Positions 33,716-41,618 of a stretch of DNA of 64,000 nt are shown one piece after another. The DNA comes from Salinigranum marinum. Its GTDB lineage: Archaea > Halobacteriota > Halobacteria > Halobacteriales > Haloferacaceae. A model generated the notes under the pieces. It was not told the origin of the DNA and searched no databases. It was given only the letters and a program-made list of their open reading frames with translations. Both the position numbers and the translations under genes were made by a program. The stretch covers positions 2,167,398 through 2,231,397 of the forward strand of contig NZ_CP100461.1 in assembly GCF_024228675.1 (NCBI RefSeq), given 5' to 3'. Each line of letters opens with the position of its first letter. Within the stretch, counting starts at the first letter, position 1.

Positions 33716-34482
33716 CCACGCGTCGAGGTCGTCCGGCCGGGCACCGGTGACCGTGCCGGTCCGGTCGAGCGCGTCGGGGCCGCCGATCGCACGCGTCGCG
33801 ACGACGCCGTCGACGCCGCCGCGCGCTCGAATCGCGCCCGGGAGACCGTCCCGTCGGCGGCCCCACCGTCGAGCATCGTGTGGGTCCGGCGCGGTGGGAA
33901 CAGCCCACGAACGGTGCGCCCGGCGACGACCGCTGCGACGCGGTCGAACCCCGTCGGCGCGGCGGCGACGGCGGCGTCGCGCGCCGGCGGAACGCCGCTG
34001 TCGACGACGAGGGTCGCAGCGTGGACCGTCGCGTCGGCTGGCGGGGTGGGGCCGACGCGAACGCGTCCACGAAGGCTAGACCCGGGGTACCGTGACCAGG
34101 TCGCCACGATCTGGGTCCGGCCGTCGAGCGCCGGCCGGACGGCCTCGCCGACCGCGGCAACGAACCCTCCGGCGTACGGCGACACCCGCTCGTCGTCGAC
34201 CGCGAGCGAGACGAGCGCTGCCTCCGCGAGGAGTTCAGCCAGCGTCCCGTAACTGACCCGTTGGACGGTGTCGTTCGTCCGGCGATCGACTCCCAGGTCG
34301 TACCGGACGGTCGCTGTCGTGGTCGCGAGCGTCTCGACGGCCGCCTCGTCGCGGCCGACGGTCCCGGGGTCGCTGGTCACGCTACCGCCGGCGGTGACGA
34401 CCGAGAGGACGGCCGCGCTGACGAGCAGGAGGAACAGCGTCACGTCGAAGATCGTGCTGATGCCGCGGGTTCGGCCTGTCAT
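33538..34482 (-). CDS. Pilus-locus membrane-anchored protein, C-terminus out of frame
   Basis: Starts at the ATG at 34482, which overlaps the previous stop (ATGA). It has a type IV pilin-like or anchored N-terminus GISTIFDVTLFLLLVSAAVL, then an extracytoplasmic domain (QRVSYGTLAELLAEAALVSL, GRTQIVATWSRYPGSSLRGR). I associate this with haloarchaeal DUF7284. Up to about residue 215 it reads like the family; the last 95 residues are Arg/Pro/Thr-rich and look like a wrong-frame extension. The frame used by the next protein runs in parallel from 33844. A deletion joining two genes out of frame would explain this. Confidence 0.55.
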   Translation of the reverse strand: MTGRTRGISTIFDVTLFLLLVSAAVLSVVTAGGSVTSDPGTVGRDEAAVETLATTTATVRYDLGVDRRTNDTVQRVSYGTLAELLAEAALVSLAVDDERVSPYAGGFVAAVGEAVRPALDGRTQIVATWSRYPGSSLRGRVRVGPTPPADATVHAATLVVDSGVPPARDAAVAAAPTGFDRVAAVVAGRTVRGLFPPRRTHTMLDGGAADGTVSRARFERAAASTASSRRVRSAAPTRSTGPARSPVPGRTTSTRGCRPTSWPSAAKFETSPSPSGWATPPRGGRTRPLDSRRRSTTGARRSVRPRTPPARTRP

Positions 34483-35300
34483 CGCCACACCACCACGCGT
34501 AGGCGGCCAACGCGGACGCGGCCCGGTCCGAGACGGACGCTCACGCGCCGCGTGGCGCGGTCGCCGTGGACGGCCGGCGTCGGGCCGACCGCCCACGCCC
34601 GGCTGTCGGTCGTGAGCGTGACGTTGAGCCGGGTGCCCGACGGACGGGCGTCGACCGCCCGATCGAGACGCGCGGGGTGTGCGACGCCGCTGACGGAGAC
34701 GGCGTCGTCGACGGCCGCGAGCGCCGGCTCTGCCAGGCCGCGGTCGGTCGGACGCCCCGCGTCGGCCAGGACGAGCGCGTAGACGGACAGCCCCACGCAG
34801 ACCGCGAACAGCGCCGCGAGCGCCGCCAGCGGCTCCACCTGTGCACGACGCCGAGCGCCCTCGGCGGCGGCTCGACTGCTCGGGTTCACGTTCGGGCCTC
34901 CTGTCCGCGGTCGTGGGTTTCCGTCTCGGTCGGCGTCGACGCTGTTGACCGTGTCAGCTGCGGGGTCGGCTCCGTCGACCGGGTCGGCGGCGGTGTCGGC
35001 TCCCGGCGCCGGCGCATCCGCGTCCGGGAGTCGCTCGACGGCGAGCCCGTCGCGCCCGTCGAACACCGCGTCTTCGACGGCTTCGGCCTTCGCCAGTGCG
35101 AGGTCCGCGCGGCGTTCGACCGCGTCCGAAACCCCGTCGACGCCGCCGAGGTAGCCGCGGAGCGCCTGCGTGGCCGCCTCCATCTCTCCGAGCCGCGTCT
35201 CCACATCGTCGAGGCGGCGTTCGACCGCGTCGAGTCGGGTCGCGACGTCGGTCGCGTCGGCGACGCTCGTGAGGTCCGTGTGGCCGTCCGTCACCGCCAC
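34479..35300 (-). CDS. Coiled-coil plus pilin-like fusion, possible frameshift at 5' end
   Basis: A 273-residue reading from a GTG at 35300. Residues 1-65 are a coiled coil (TRLDAVERRLDDVETRLGEM), then an acidic linker, then residues about 150-273 start RRAQVEPLAALAALFAVCVG, the N-terminal helix of DUF7285-like pilus-locus proteins. In the +1 frame, 40 bases upstream, lies an ATG (35340) reading MTDDLTRRLEAVER, which would join the coiled coil naturally (LEAVER then AVTDGHTDL) if one G were absent near 35302. So the gene is probably a DUF7310-like coiled-coil gene now fused to a DUF7285-like gene, with a frameshift at its start. Confidence 0.5.
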   Translation of the reverse strand: MAVTDGHTDLTSVADATDVATRLDAVERRLDDVETRLGEMEAATQALRGYLGGVDGVSDAVERRADLALAKAEAVEDAVFDGRDGLAVERLPDADAPAPGADTAADPVDGADPAADTVNSVDADRDGNPRPRTGGPNVNPSSRAAAEGARRRAQVEPLAALAALFAVCVGLSVYALVLADAGRPTDRGLAEPALAAVDDAVSVSGVAHPARLDRAVDARPSGTRLNVTLTTDSRAWAVGPTPAVHGDRATRRVSVRLGPGRVRVGRLRVVVWR

Positions 35301-35406
35301 GCTCGACCGCCTCCAGCCGTCGCGTCAGATCGTCGGTCATGCGCTCCGGTGGCCGCCTCCCCATCGATAAACTCTCGCCCCGATCGATCAGCCCGGATCT
35401 GAGATA

Positions 35407-35421
35407 ACGAAAGTATAAAAA
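35407..35421 (+). promoter_or_regulatory. TATA promoter of cetZ
   Basis: CGAAAGTATAAAAAG is a strong BRE-plus-TATA match about 24-30 bases before the ATG at 35445. The spacing implies transcription starting a few bases before the start codon, a leaderless message. Confidence 0.6.
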
Positions 35422-35444
35422 GCTGATAGAATCACGTACGGGAC

Positions 35445-36533
35445 ATGAAGTCCGCCCTGATCGGTGTGGGCCAGGCCGGCGGCAAACTCGTCAGCGCCCT
35501 CCACGCGTTCGACGCTGCCGAGAGCCACGGTGCCGTCCGCCGTGCCTACGCAGTCAACACCGCCACAGCCGACCTCCAGTCGCTCCCCAGCGGGATCGAG
35601 ACCCTCCTCGTCGGACAGTCACGCGTCTCCGGCCACGGGGTCGGTGGCGACAACGAACTCGGCGCGCAGGTGATGCGCGAGGACGCGACCGAGGTGCTCG
35701 ACGCCGTCACGATCACCTCGGAGATCGACGCGATCTTCGTCGTCGCGGGGCTCGGCGGCGGCACCGGCTCCGGCGGCGCGCCGGTGCTCGCCCAGGAACT
35801 CAAGCGGGTGTACGACCGCCCCGTCTACGGCATCGGTGTCCTCCCGGGGCGCGACGAGGGGGCGATGTACCAGGTGAACGCGGGCCGATCGCTGAAGACG
35901 CTAGCGCGGGAGGCCGACTCGGTCGTCCTCGTCGACAACGACGCGTTCCGGCAGGCGGGCGAGAGCCTCGGCGGGGGGTTCGACCGCATCAACGAGGCCA
36001 TCGCCACACGGCTGGGACTCCTGCTGGCGGCGGGCGAGACGACGGGCGACGGCGTCGCGGAGTCGGTCGTCGACTCGTCGGAGCTCATCAACACGCTGCG
36101 GAACGGCCAACTCGCCGCGGTCGGCTACGCGGACGCGGTGGCCGCACCCGACGCCGAGGAGAATGTCAACGTCGTGACGAGCATCACCCGGCGGGCGGTG
36201 CTGACGGGGACGAGCGTTCCCGACGCGGAGACGGCCGACGCGGCGCTCGTGGTCGTGGCGGGTCGCCCGGCGGCGATCCCGAGAAAAGGCGTCGAGCGGG
36301 CGCGCCGCTGGGTCGAAGACGAGACCGGCAGTATGCAGGTCCGCGGCGGCGACTTCCCGCTCGCCTCCGACTCGCTCGCGTCGCTCGTCCTTTTGAGCGG
36401 CGTCGAGCGGACCGAGCGCCTCCGGGCGTTCTTCGAGCGCGCACGCGAGGCACAGGCCGAACCCGCCGACCCGGTCGGGACGGCCGACGACGCCGCGGCG
36501 GGCTGGGCCGTCGACGAACTCGACGACCTGTAA
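35445..36533 (+). CDS. cetZ: CetZ-family tubulin-like GTPase
   Basis: A 362-residue protein of the archaeal tubulin superfamily branch CetZ, which forms cytoskeletal filaments that control cell shape. The N-terminal nucleotide loop is GVGQAGGKL (7-15) and the tubulin signature is GGGTGSG (104-110). The T7-like loop/catalytic region SLGGGFDRINEAIATRLGLL follows. Unlike FtsZ1 (62761-63894), it has no N-terminal acidic extension and no EGxxDIxF-like tail. Whether it is CetZ1 or a paralogue is not decidable from this window. It is preceded by a strong TATA element and followed tail-to-tail by the phosphatase-family gene. Confidence 0.9.
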   Translation: MKSALIGVGQAGGKLVSALHAFDAAESHGAVRRAYAVNTATADLQSLPSGIETLLVGQSRVSGHGVGGDNELGAQVMREDATEVLDAVTITSEIDAIFVVAGLGGGTGSGGAPVLAQELKRVYDRPVYGIGVLPGRDEGAMYQVNAGRSLKTLAREADSVVLVDNDAFRQAGESLGGGFDRINEAIATRLGLLLAAGETTGDGVAESVVDSSELINTLRNGQLAAVGYADAVAAPDAEENVNVVTSITRRAVLTGTSVPDAETADAALVVVAGRPAAIPRKGVERARRWVEDETGSMQVRGGDFPLASDSLASLVLLSGVERTERLRAFFERAREAQAEPADPVGTADDAAAGWAVDELDDL

Positions 36534-37919
36534 CTACTGCCTGACGAGGCTACCGCCGTCGAACTCGGTGCGCGTGTAGTCGAGTTCCATCAGGTCGAGG
36601 ATCGTCGGCGCGATGTCGAAGAGGTCGGCGTCCTCGACGACCACGTCGGGGTCGTCGACGATCAGAGACGCGTTGTCGAACGAGTGCATCCCGTTGCGCG
36701 GGCCCTGTGAGAACACCGACTCCTTGTGCTTGAAGCCGGATTTGAGGTCGAAGCCGTGGTTCGGGACGACGACGAGGTCGGGCGCGATCTCGTCGTGGTC
36801 GCCGCGGAACGCCTCCTCCTTCTCGACGACGCGGTCGGCGACCTTCTTCCCGTCGGGGCCCTCCCACGCCTCTAACTCCGATTTGAGTTCGTCGCGGGCC
36901 GCCTCGTACTCCGCTTGCGGGACCGACCCGCGGGGCTCTCTGCCTTCGAGGTTGATGTAGAACCGACCGGGGATGAGCGAGTACGCCCGGGTCTCGTCGG
37001 CGATATCGGCCAGTTCCTCGTGATCGTCGCCGTCGTACGAGAGCCACCCCTGCTCTTCGAGCCAGGTGTTGCAGTTGACCTCGTAGTCCAGGGACGTGAA
37101 GCCGTGGTCGGAGGCGACGACGAGCGTCACGTCGTCGGGGAGCATCGACCGGATCTTCCCGAGGTACTCGTCGACCTGGCGATAGAACTCGAGGAACAGT
37201 TCGCGGTTCTCCTCCTTGAGCCCCTCCGTGTCGCCGCTCGCGCCGGGTGCGAGCCGCTCGTAGTCCTTGAACAGGAAGTGGTTGACTCTGTCCGTGGTCA
37301 TGAAGACGCCGAAGAAGAGGTCCCAGTCGTCCTCGGAGAGGTAGTGGCTGAACGCCTCGAACCGCGCGTCGAGCGTGCGGTGGGCGTCCTCCATGAACTC
37401 GGTCTTGTCCTCGTCGTGGCCGAGTTTGGCGTTGACGTCGATGGCGTAGTCGATCGACTTGAGGTAGTTCGCGACGTCGTCGGGGAGCGCCGCCTTGTCG
37501 ACCGACGGCGAGAGGAAGCCCGAGACCATACGCTGGACGTTCCGCTGGGGCGGGAACGTGACGGGGACGTTGAACACCGTGGCGTCGCGGCCGTCCTGAC
37601 TCACGCGGTCCCACAGCCGCGTCGCCTGGACGTCCCGACCCATCGGAACGTAGGTGTCGTACGAACCGTTCTCGCGGTCTTGGAAGCCGTAGACGCCGGT
37701 CTCGCCGGGGTTCACGCCCGTGGTGAGCGCGGGCCAGCAGGCGCTGGATTCGGGCGGAACGATGCTGTCGATCGCTCCGGCGCTCCCCTCGTTGATGAGC
37801 GAGGCGACGTTGGGGAACTCCTCGGGGTGCTCGCTGAGCAGCGTGAACGGTACCCCGTCGATTCCGATGAAGGCGACGCGCGGGTTGTCGGTTCCGCGCA
37901 GTCGGTCGAACAGTCCCAT
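36534..37919 (-). CDS. Alkaline-phosphatase-superfamily phosphodiesterase
   Basis: A 461-residue cytoplasmic enzyme of the nucleotide pyrophosphatase/phosphodiesterase type. Metal-site residues are visible in FIGIDGVPFTLL (about 16-27) and VVASDHGFTSLDYEV (about 280). The nucleophile region is SSACWPALTTGVNPGETGVY. It has an insert with GREPRGSVPQAEYEAARDEL and ends with FDIAPTILDLMELD, the C-terminal metal-binding pattern. Substrate unknown; in archaea such enzymes handle nucleotides or sugar phosphates. Its stop touches the cetZ stop. Confidence 0.85.
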   Translation of the reverse strand: MGLFDRLRGTDNPRVAFIGIDGVPFTLLSEHPEEFPNVASLINEGSAGAIDSIVPPESSACWPALTTGVNPGETGVYGFQDRENGSYDTYVPMGRDVQATRLWDRVSQDGRDATVFNVPVTFPPQRNVQRMVSGFLSPSVDKAALPDDVANYLKSIDYAIDVNAKLGHDEDKTEFMEDAHRTLDARFEAFSHYLSEDDWDLFFGVFMTTDRVNHFLFKDYERLAPGASGDTEGLKEENRELFLEFYRQVDEYLGKIRSMLPDDVTLVVASDHGFTSLDYEVNCNTWLEEQGWLSYDGDDHEELADIADETRAYSLIPGRFYINLEGREPRGSVPQAEYEAARDELKSELEAWEGPDGKKVADRVVEKEEAFRGDHDEIAPDLVVVPNHGFDLKSGFKHKESVFSQGPRNGMHSFDNASLIVDDPDVVVEDADLFDIAPTILDLMELDYTRTEFDGGSLVRQ

Positions 37920-38599
37920 ACCATTTCATACCTGAGAGGGACACAAGAAGCTTCTTTTCCGGTGACGTTCTTGCGGAGACCTCGGGGAACAGGTGTAGAG
38001 TGATGGTTTTCCGTGCGGTGGGCGACGAGAGTCGGCCGACCTCCGGGGCAGGGAGGGACAGCGAGACGACCGTACGGGCACGGGTACGGCAGAGGAGACG
38101 TGACGGCCGGTAGTCGGTCGTCCGAGATAGCGGATCCTCAGTCGTGTGAGACCGTGAGACCACCGCACGACACGCGGGCGCGGTGGACCGCAGCCTCGTT
38201 CCACCCCAGCCGGGTCGCTCGCGGACGGAGCCGCGAGCAGGCCCCTCGCGCGCCGCTCGCTCACTCCGTTCACTCACTCCCGCGCGCCAACCGCAACCAC
38301 GCGGAGTGGTGGCGCGTGGCGTCGCGGCTGGCGGTCCGCGACCCGCGCGCGAGTGACACGAGCGTCCGAGTACCGCAGTCGGCTGGGGAGGTCTGTGGCG
38401 TCACCGCCCTGGCGACCGCGCGGGCAGGGTGCCGTTCACCTCCCTGGTGTGGCCCCGACTCGTTCGTCCCCTGCCGTCGACGACACAGCGCCACCGAGCG
38501 ATACCCGACCGTCGCAACCCCTTCGGTAGAAGACCGGACTTCGAGACGCTACCGGACCGGCGGCGAAGGAGCAAAGTCCGCCGCGGGGTAACGAGAACT
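37920..38599. other. 680-base gene-free region with intergenic repeat copy B
   Basis: No coding frame in it is convincing. It has GC-rich runs with CTCACTC and GCGCG stretches. At 38380-38418 there is a core reading CGGCTGGGGAGGTCTGTGGC and ending CGCCCTGGCGACCG that closely matches 14200-14237. The region upstream of the ATG at 37919 carries AT-rich sequence but no clear TATA match. Confidence 0.5.
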
Positions 38600-39037
38600 G
38601 TGAAAGAGTACCAGCAGAAGCAACTGTTGGAGCGCGTCAACAGGGAGGGCGCGACCGTCGGCGCGGACATTCCCGAGCGGATCGCCGTCCAGGGCGAGGA
38701 GATCAACCTCCGGGAGTTCGTCTTCGAGATCAAGCGCCGGGACACCATCCCCCCGGGCGAGCGCGACCGGGTCGAGCGCGCGAAGAAGAACCTCCGACGC
38801 GAGCGGCTCCAGCGGCTCCAGCGCATCGAACGCAACGAGGTCTCCTACGGAGAGGGCGAGCGACTGGTCGAGAGCATCGTCGGGATTGACCGGGCGCTGA
38901 ACGCCCTCGAACAGCTCCGGCCCGCAGACCTCGAACGCGAGGCGAAAGCGCAGAAGGCCGCCGACCAGAAGCGGTGGATGAAGTTCCTCCGGCAGGCGCT
39001 CGGCCGCGAGGACGCCACCAAGCCGAACAGACGATGA
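38600..39037 (+). CDS. Helical acidic/basic protein upstream of polX (DUF5788-like)
   Basis: A 145-residue protein from a GTG at 38600 (VKEYQQKQLLERVNREGATV). It is almost entirely charged helix: REFVFEIKRRDTIPPGERDR, then VERAKKNLRRERLQRLQRIE, then VESIVGIDRALNALEQL. I recall this as DUF5788, widespread in haloarchaea. The stop TGA overlaps the ATG of polX (ATGA at 39034-39037), so the two are coupled. The upstream region (37920-38599) is noncoding. A role with PolX is inferred from the coupling. Confidence 0.7.
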   Translation: MKEYQQKQLLERVNREGATVGADIPERIAVQGEEINLREFVFEIKRRDTIPPGERDRVERAKKNLRRERLQRLQRIERNEVSYGEGERLVESIVGIDRALNALEQLRPADLEREAKAQKAADQKRWMKFLRQALGREDATKPNRR

Positions 39038-40794
39038 GCCGGAACGACGAGGTCGCCGCGCTGTTCGAGGAGTTCGCCGACCTACTAGAGGCCCAGGACG
39101 TCTCGTACAAGCCACAGACCTACCGCCGGGCCGCCGAGAACATCCGCGAGTTCGGCCAGCCGATCGAGGCGGTCGCCGCGGAGGGCGAGTCCGCGCTGGC
39201 GGAGATCGACGGCGTCGGCGACGCCATCTCCTCGAAGATCGTCGAGTACTTCGAGGTGGGCGCGATCGAGGAACTGGAGGAGGCCCGCGCCGACCTGCCC
39301 GTGGAGATGGCGGCGCTGACCCGCGTCGAGGGCGTCGGCCCAAAGACCGTGGGCCGGCTGTACGAGGCGCTGGGCGTCGAGACGCTCGACGACCTCGAAA
39401 CCGCAGCCAGCGAGGGGAAGATCCGCGAGGTGAAGGGGTTCGGCGCGAAGACGGAGGAGAACATCCTCGAGAACATCCCCTTTGCACGCGAGGCGCGCGA
39501 ACGCTCACTGCTGGGTGAGGCACGCCCCGTCGCCGACGACCTGCTCGCGTTCCTCTCGGGCTACGAGGTCGTCGCCGAGGCGTCGGTCGCGGGCTCGATC
39601 CGTCGGTGGCGTGAGACCATCGGCGACGTCGACGTGCTGGTCGCCAGCGAGGACGCAGAGCGGGTCGTCGCGGCCTTCACCGACTGGGAGGACGCGACGA
39701 CGGTCATCGAGAGCGGGACGAGCAAGGCGTCGGTCCGCGTCGACGGACTCCGGGTCGACCTCCGCGTCGTCGTCCCCGGGGAGTACGGGGCCGCCCTGCA
39801 GTACTTCACCGGGAGCAAAGAGCACAACGTCACCCTCCGGAACCGAGCCATCGCACGCGGCCTGAAGATGAACGAGTACGGCGTCTTCGACGTCTCCGAC
39901 GTGGAAGAGCCCGACGCCGGCCAGCGCGTCGGCGAGCGGATCGCCGGGCGCACCGAGGAGGAGATGTACGCGGTGCTGGACCTGGCGTGGATGCCACCCG
40001 AACTCAGAGAGGACACGGGCGAGGTCGAGGCCGCCGCCGCCGACGACCTGCCGGCGCCCGTGACGACCGACGAGGTCCGCGGGGACCTCCACACCCACAC
40101 TGACTGGTCGGACGGACGCGCCACCCTCGACGAGATGCTCGCCGGCGCGGTGGAGCGCGGCTACGACTACTACGCCGTGACCGACCACGCCACGGGCCCG
40201 GGGATGGTCGGCGGCGTCGGCCTCTCCGACGAGGAGTTGGCCGAGCAGGCGTCGGTCGTGGCCGAGGCGGCCGCTTCGGTCGAGGCCGAGATCGAGGTGT
40301 TCCACGGCGTCGAGGCGAACATCGACGCCGAAGGTGAGCTTTCAGTCGGCGACGACCTCCTCGGCCGGCTCGACATCGTCGTCGCGTCGCCGCACGCCGC
40401 GCTCGATCAAGGGCGCGAGGAGGCGACCGACCGGCTCGTGCGCGCGGTCGAACACCCCGCGGTGGACGTTCTCGGCCACCCCTCGGGACGGCTGTTGAAC
40501 CGTCGCGCGGGGCTCGAACTCGACCGCGAGCGGATCGCCGCGGCCGCCGCCGCCGCCGGCACGGCGCTGGAGGTGAACGCCAACCCTCACCGCCTCGACC
40601 TCTCGGGGACGGGCGTCCGCGCGGCGGTCGACGCCGGCGCGGTCGTCGTCGTGAACACCGACGCACACGCGCCCTCGGAGCTGGACTACGTCCGGTACGG
40701 CGTCCACACGGCGCGGCGCGGGTGGGCCGAATCGGCGGACGTGCTCAACACCTGGCGCGCGGCCGACGTGCGGTCGTTCGTCGACGACGAGTGA
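39034..40794 (+). CDS. polX: DNA polymerase X with PHP exonuclease domain
   Basis: A 586-residue repair polymerase. Helix-hairpin-helix repeats are at about 54-70 (EIDGVGDAISSKI) and 95-112 (RVEGVGPKTVGRL). The nucleotidyltransferase palm carries GSIRRWRETIGDVDVLVAS (188-206) with the two catalytic Asp residues. A C-terminal PHP domain (from about 350; GDLHTHTDWSDGRATLDEML) supplies 3'-5' exonuclease and related activities. It acts in base-excision repair. The start is the ATG overlapping the upstream gene; the Mut7-C gene follows five bases later. Confidence 0.95.
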   Translation: MSRNDEVAALFEEFADLLEAQDVSYKPQTYRRAAENIREFGQPIEAVAAEGESALAEIDGVGDAISSKIVEYFEVGAIEELEEARADLPVEMAALTRVEGVGPKTVGRLYEALGVETLDDLETAASEGKIREVKGFGAKTEENILENIPFAREARERSLLGEARPVADDLLAFLSGYEVVAEASVAGSIRRWRETIGDVDVLVASEDAERVVAAFTDWEDATTVIESGTSKASVRVDGLRVDLRVVVPGEYGAALQYFTGSKEHNVTLRNRAIARGLKMNEYGVFDVSDVEEPDAGQRVGERIAGRTEEEMYAVLDLAWMPPELREDTGEVEAAAADDLPAPVTTDEVRGDLHTHTDWSDGRATLDEMLAGAVERGYDYYAVTDHATGPGMVGGVGLSDEELAEQASVVAEAAASVEAEIEVFHGVEANIDAEGELSVGDDLLGRLDIVVASPHAALDQGREEATDRLVRAVEHPAVDVLGHPSGRLLNRRAGLELDRERIAAAAAAAGTALEVNANPHRLDLSGTGVRAAVDAGAVVVVNTDAHAPSELDYVRYGVHTARRGWAESADVLNTWRAADVRSFVDDE

Positions 40795-40799
40795 GTCCG

Positions 40800-41249
40800 A
40801 TGCCCGACCGCCTCCTTCTCGATGCGATGCTGGGGAAGCTGGCCCGGTACCTCCGGATGTGTGGCTACGACGCGGCGTACGCGCTCGACCGCGGTGTCGA
40901 GGCCGACGACGATCTCCTCGCGGTCGCGACTGCGGAGGACCGGACGCTCGTCACCCGGGACCGCCAGCTGGCCACGCGGGCTCCCCGGGGGGTGCGCATC
41001 GACTCGCGGGAGGTCACGGACCAGCTCCGCGAGCTCCGACGGGCGGGATTCGAGCTGTCGCTCGCGGGGGAGCCAGCGCGGTGTGGGCGGTGCAACGGAC
41101 CGGTGGAGCCGATCGACGAGGACGCGTCGGTGCCCGATTACGCGCCCGAGCCGTCGGAGACTCCGTGTTACCGGTGTCGCGACTGCGAGCAGGTGTTCTG
41201 GAAGGGGAGCCACTGGGAGGACGTCAGAGAACGCATCGAAGGCTTGTGA
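40800..41249 (+). CDS. Mut7-C RNase domain protein
   Basis: A 149-residue protein from the ATG at 40800, six bases after the polX stop. It starts MPDRLLLDAMLGKLARYLRM, the Mut7-C/PIN-like RNase pattern with conserved Asp residues (RGVEADDDLL; LVTRDRQLATRA). A C-terminal zinc ribbon has CGRCNG and CYRCRDC (about 97 and 126). Family members are thought to act on RNA. It probably shares a transcript with polX and the upstream helical gene. Confidence 0.85.
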   Translation: MPDRLLLDAMLGKLARYLRMCGYDAAYALDRGVEADDDLLAVATAEDRTLVTRDRQLATRAPRGVRIDSREVTDQLRELRRAGFELSLAGEPARCGRCNGPVEPIDEDASVPDYAPEPSETPCYRCRDCEQVFWKGSHWEDVRERIEGL

Positions 41250-41313
41250 CAGGGTCGTCCGCCGCACAGTCACGGACGGACGGAGGCGCTGTCGCCGACG
41301 GATGGACGCGCGG

Positions 41314-41469
41314 TCAGGGAGACACCTCGAAGAACAGCATCACGACGAGGGGAAGGGCGCTCGCACCGCCGAAGGCGATGCCCGCCGCCGCGTTCGGTGG
41401 GGAGATCGCAGCGGCGAAGACGGCGAGGTGGCGGCCGACGACGAAGCCGAGTTCCGAGTTGCGTTTCAC
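41314..41469 (-). pseudogene. Small hydrophobic reading frame, possible 3' fragment
   Basis: A frame from a GTG at 41467-41469 (VKRNSELGFVVGRHLAVFAA) to a stop at 41314 gives 51 residues with two hydrophobic stretches (ending GASALPLVVMLFFEVSP). It is a C-terminal-looking fragment without a clear start of its own. The IS-like hairpin at 41488-41507 sits directly upstream, so it may be the 3' part of a membrane-protein gene cut by that insertion. It could instead be a small independent gene. Low confidence. Confidence 0.35.
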
Positions 41470-41470
41470 A

Positions 41471-41515
41471 GAAGTTCGAGGCGGAAGCCCACGACTTCAG
41501 TCGTGGGTAGCTTAC
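41471..41515. mobile_element. IS605/IS1341-type right-end hairpin remnant
   Basis: The stem CCCACGAC, loop TTCA and GTCGTGGG (41488-41507) lies between GAGGCGGAAG and TAGCTTAC. This arrangement is what I recognise as the subterminal hairpin at the right end of haloarchaeal IS200/IS605 (TnpB-type) elements. No tnpA or tnpB is nearby, so only the end remains. It lies between the 41314-41469 fragment and the 41619-42653 gene. Confidence 0.5.
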
Positions 41516-41618
41516 TCGAAAGCCGTACGCGTGGCGTACAAAGAGCGACGAGCCGTGCGCACACCGGCAGGCGGGAGAACGAGCGTCGTGAACGCGGTGA
41601 GGGTGTCTCGCGAAGGGG

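Noticed and set aside
35445-36533. Naming the protein FtsZ2
   Set aside because: It lacks the acidic N-terminal extension and FtsZ-type tail; the CetZ-like start GVGQAGGKL and gene context fit CetZ better.
38013-38591. Coding gene in the 680-base region before the DUF5788-like gene
   Set aside because: Low-complexity Arg/Ser frame with no conserved-looking stretch; region shares a repeat core with 14200-14237.
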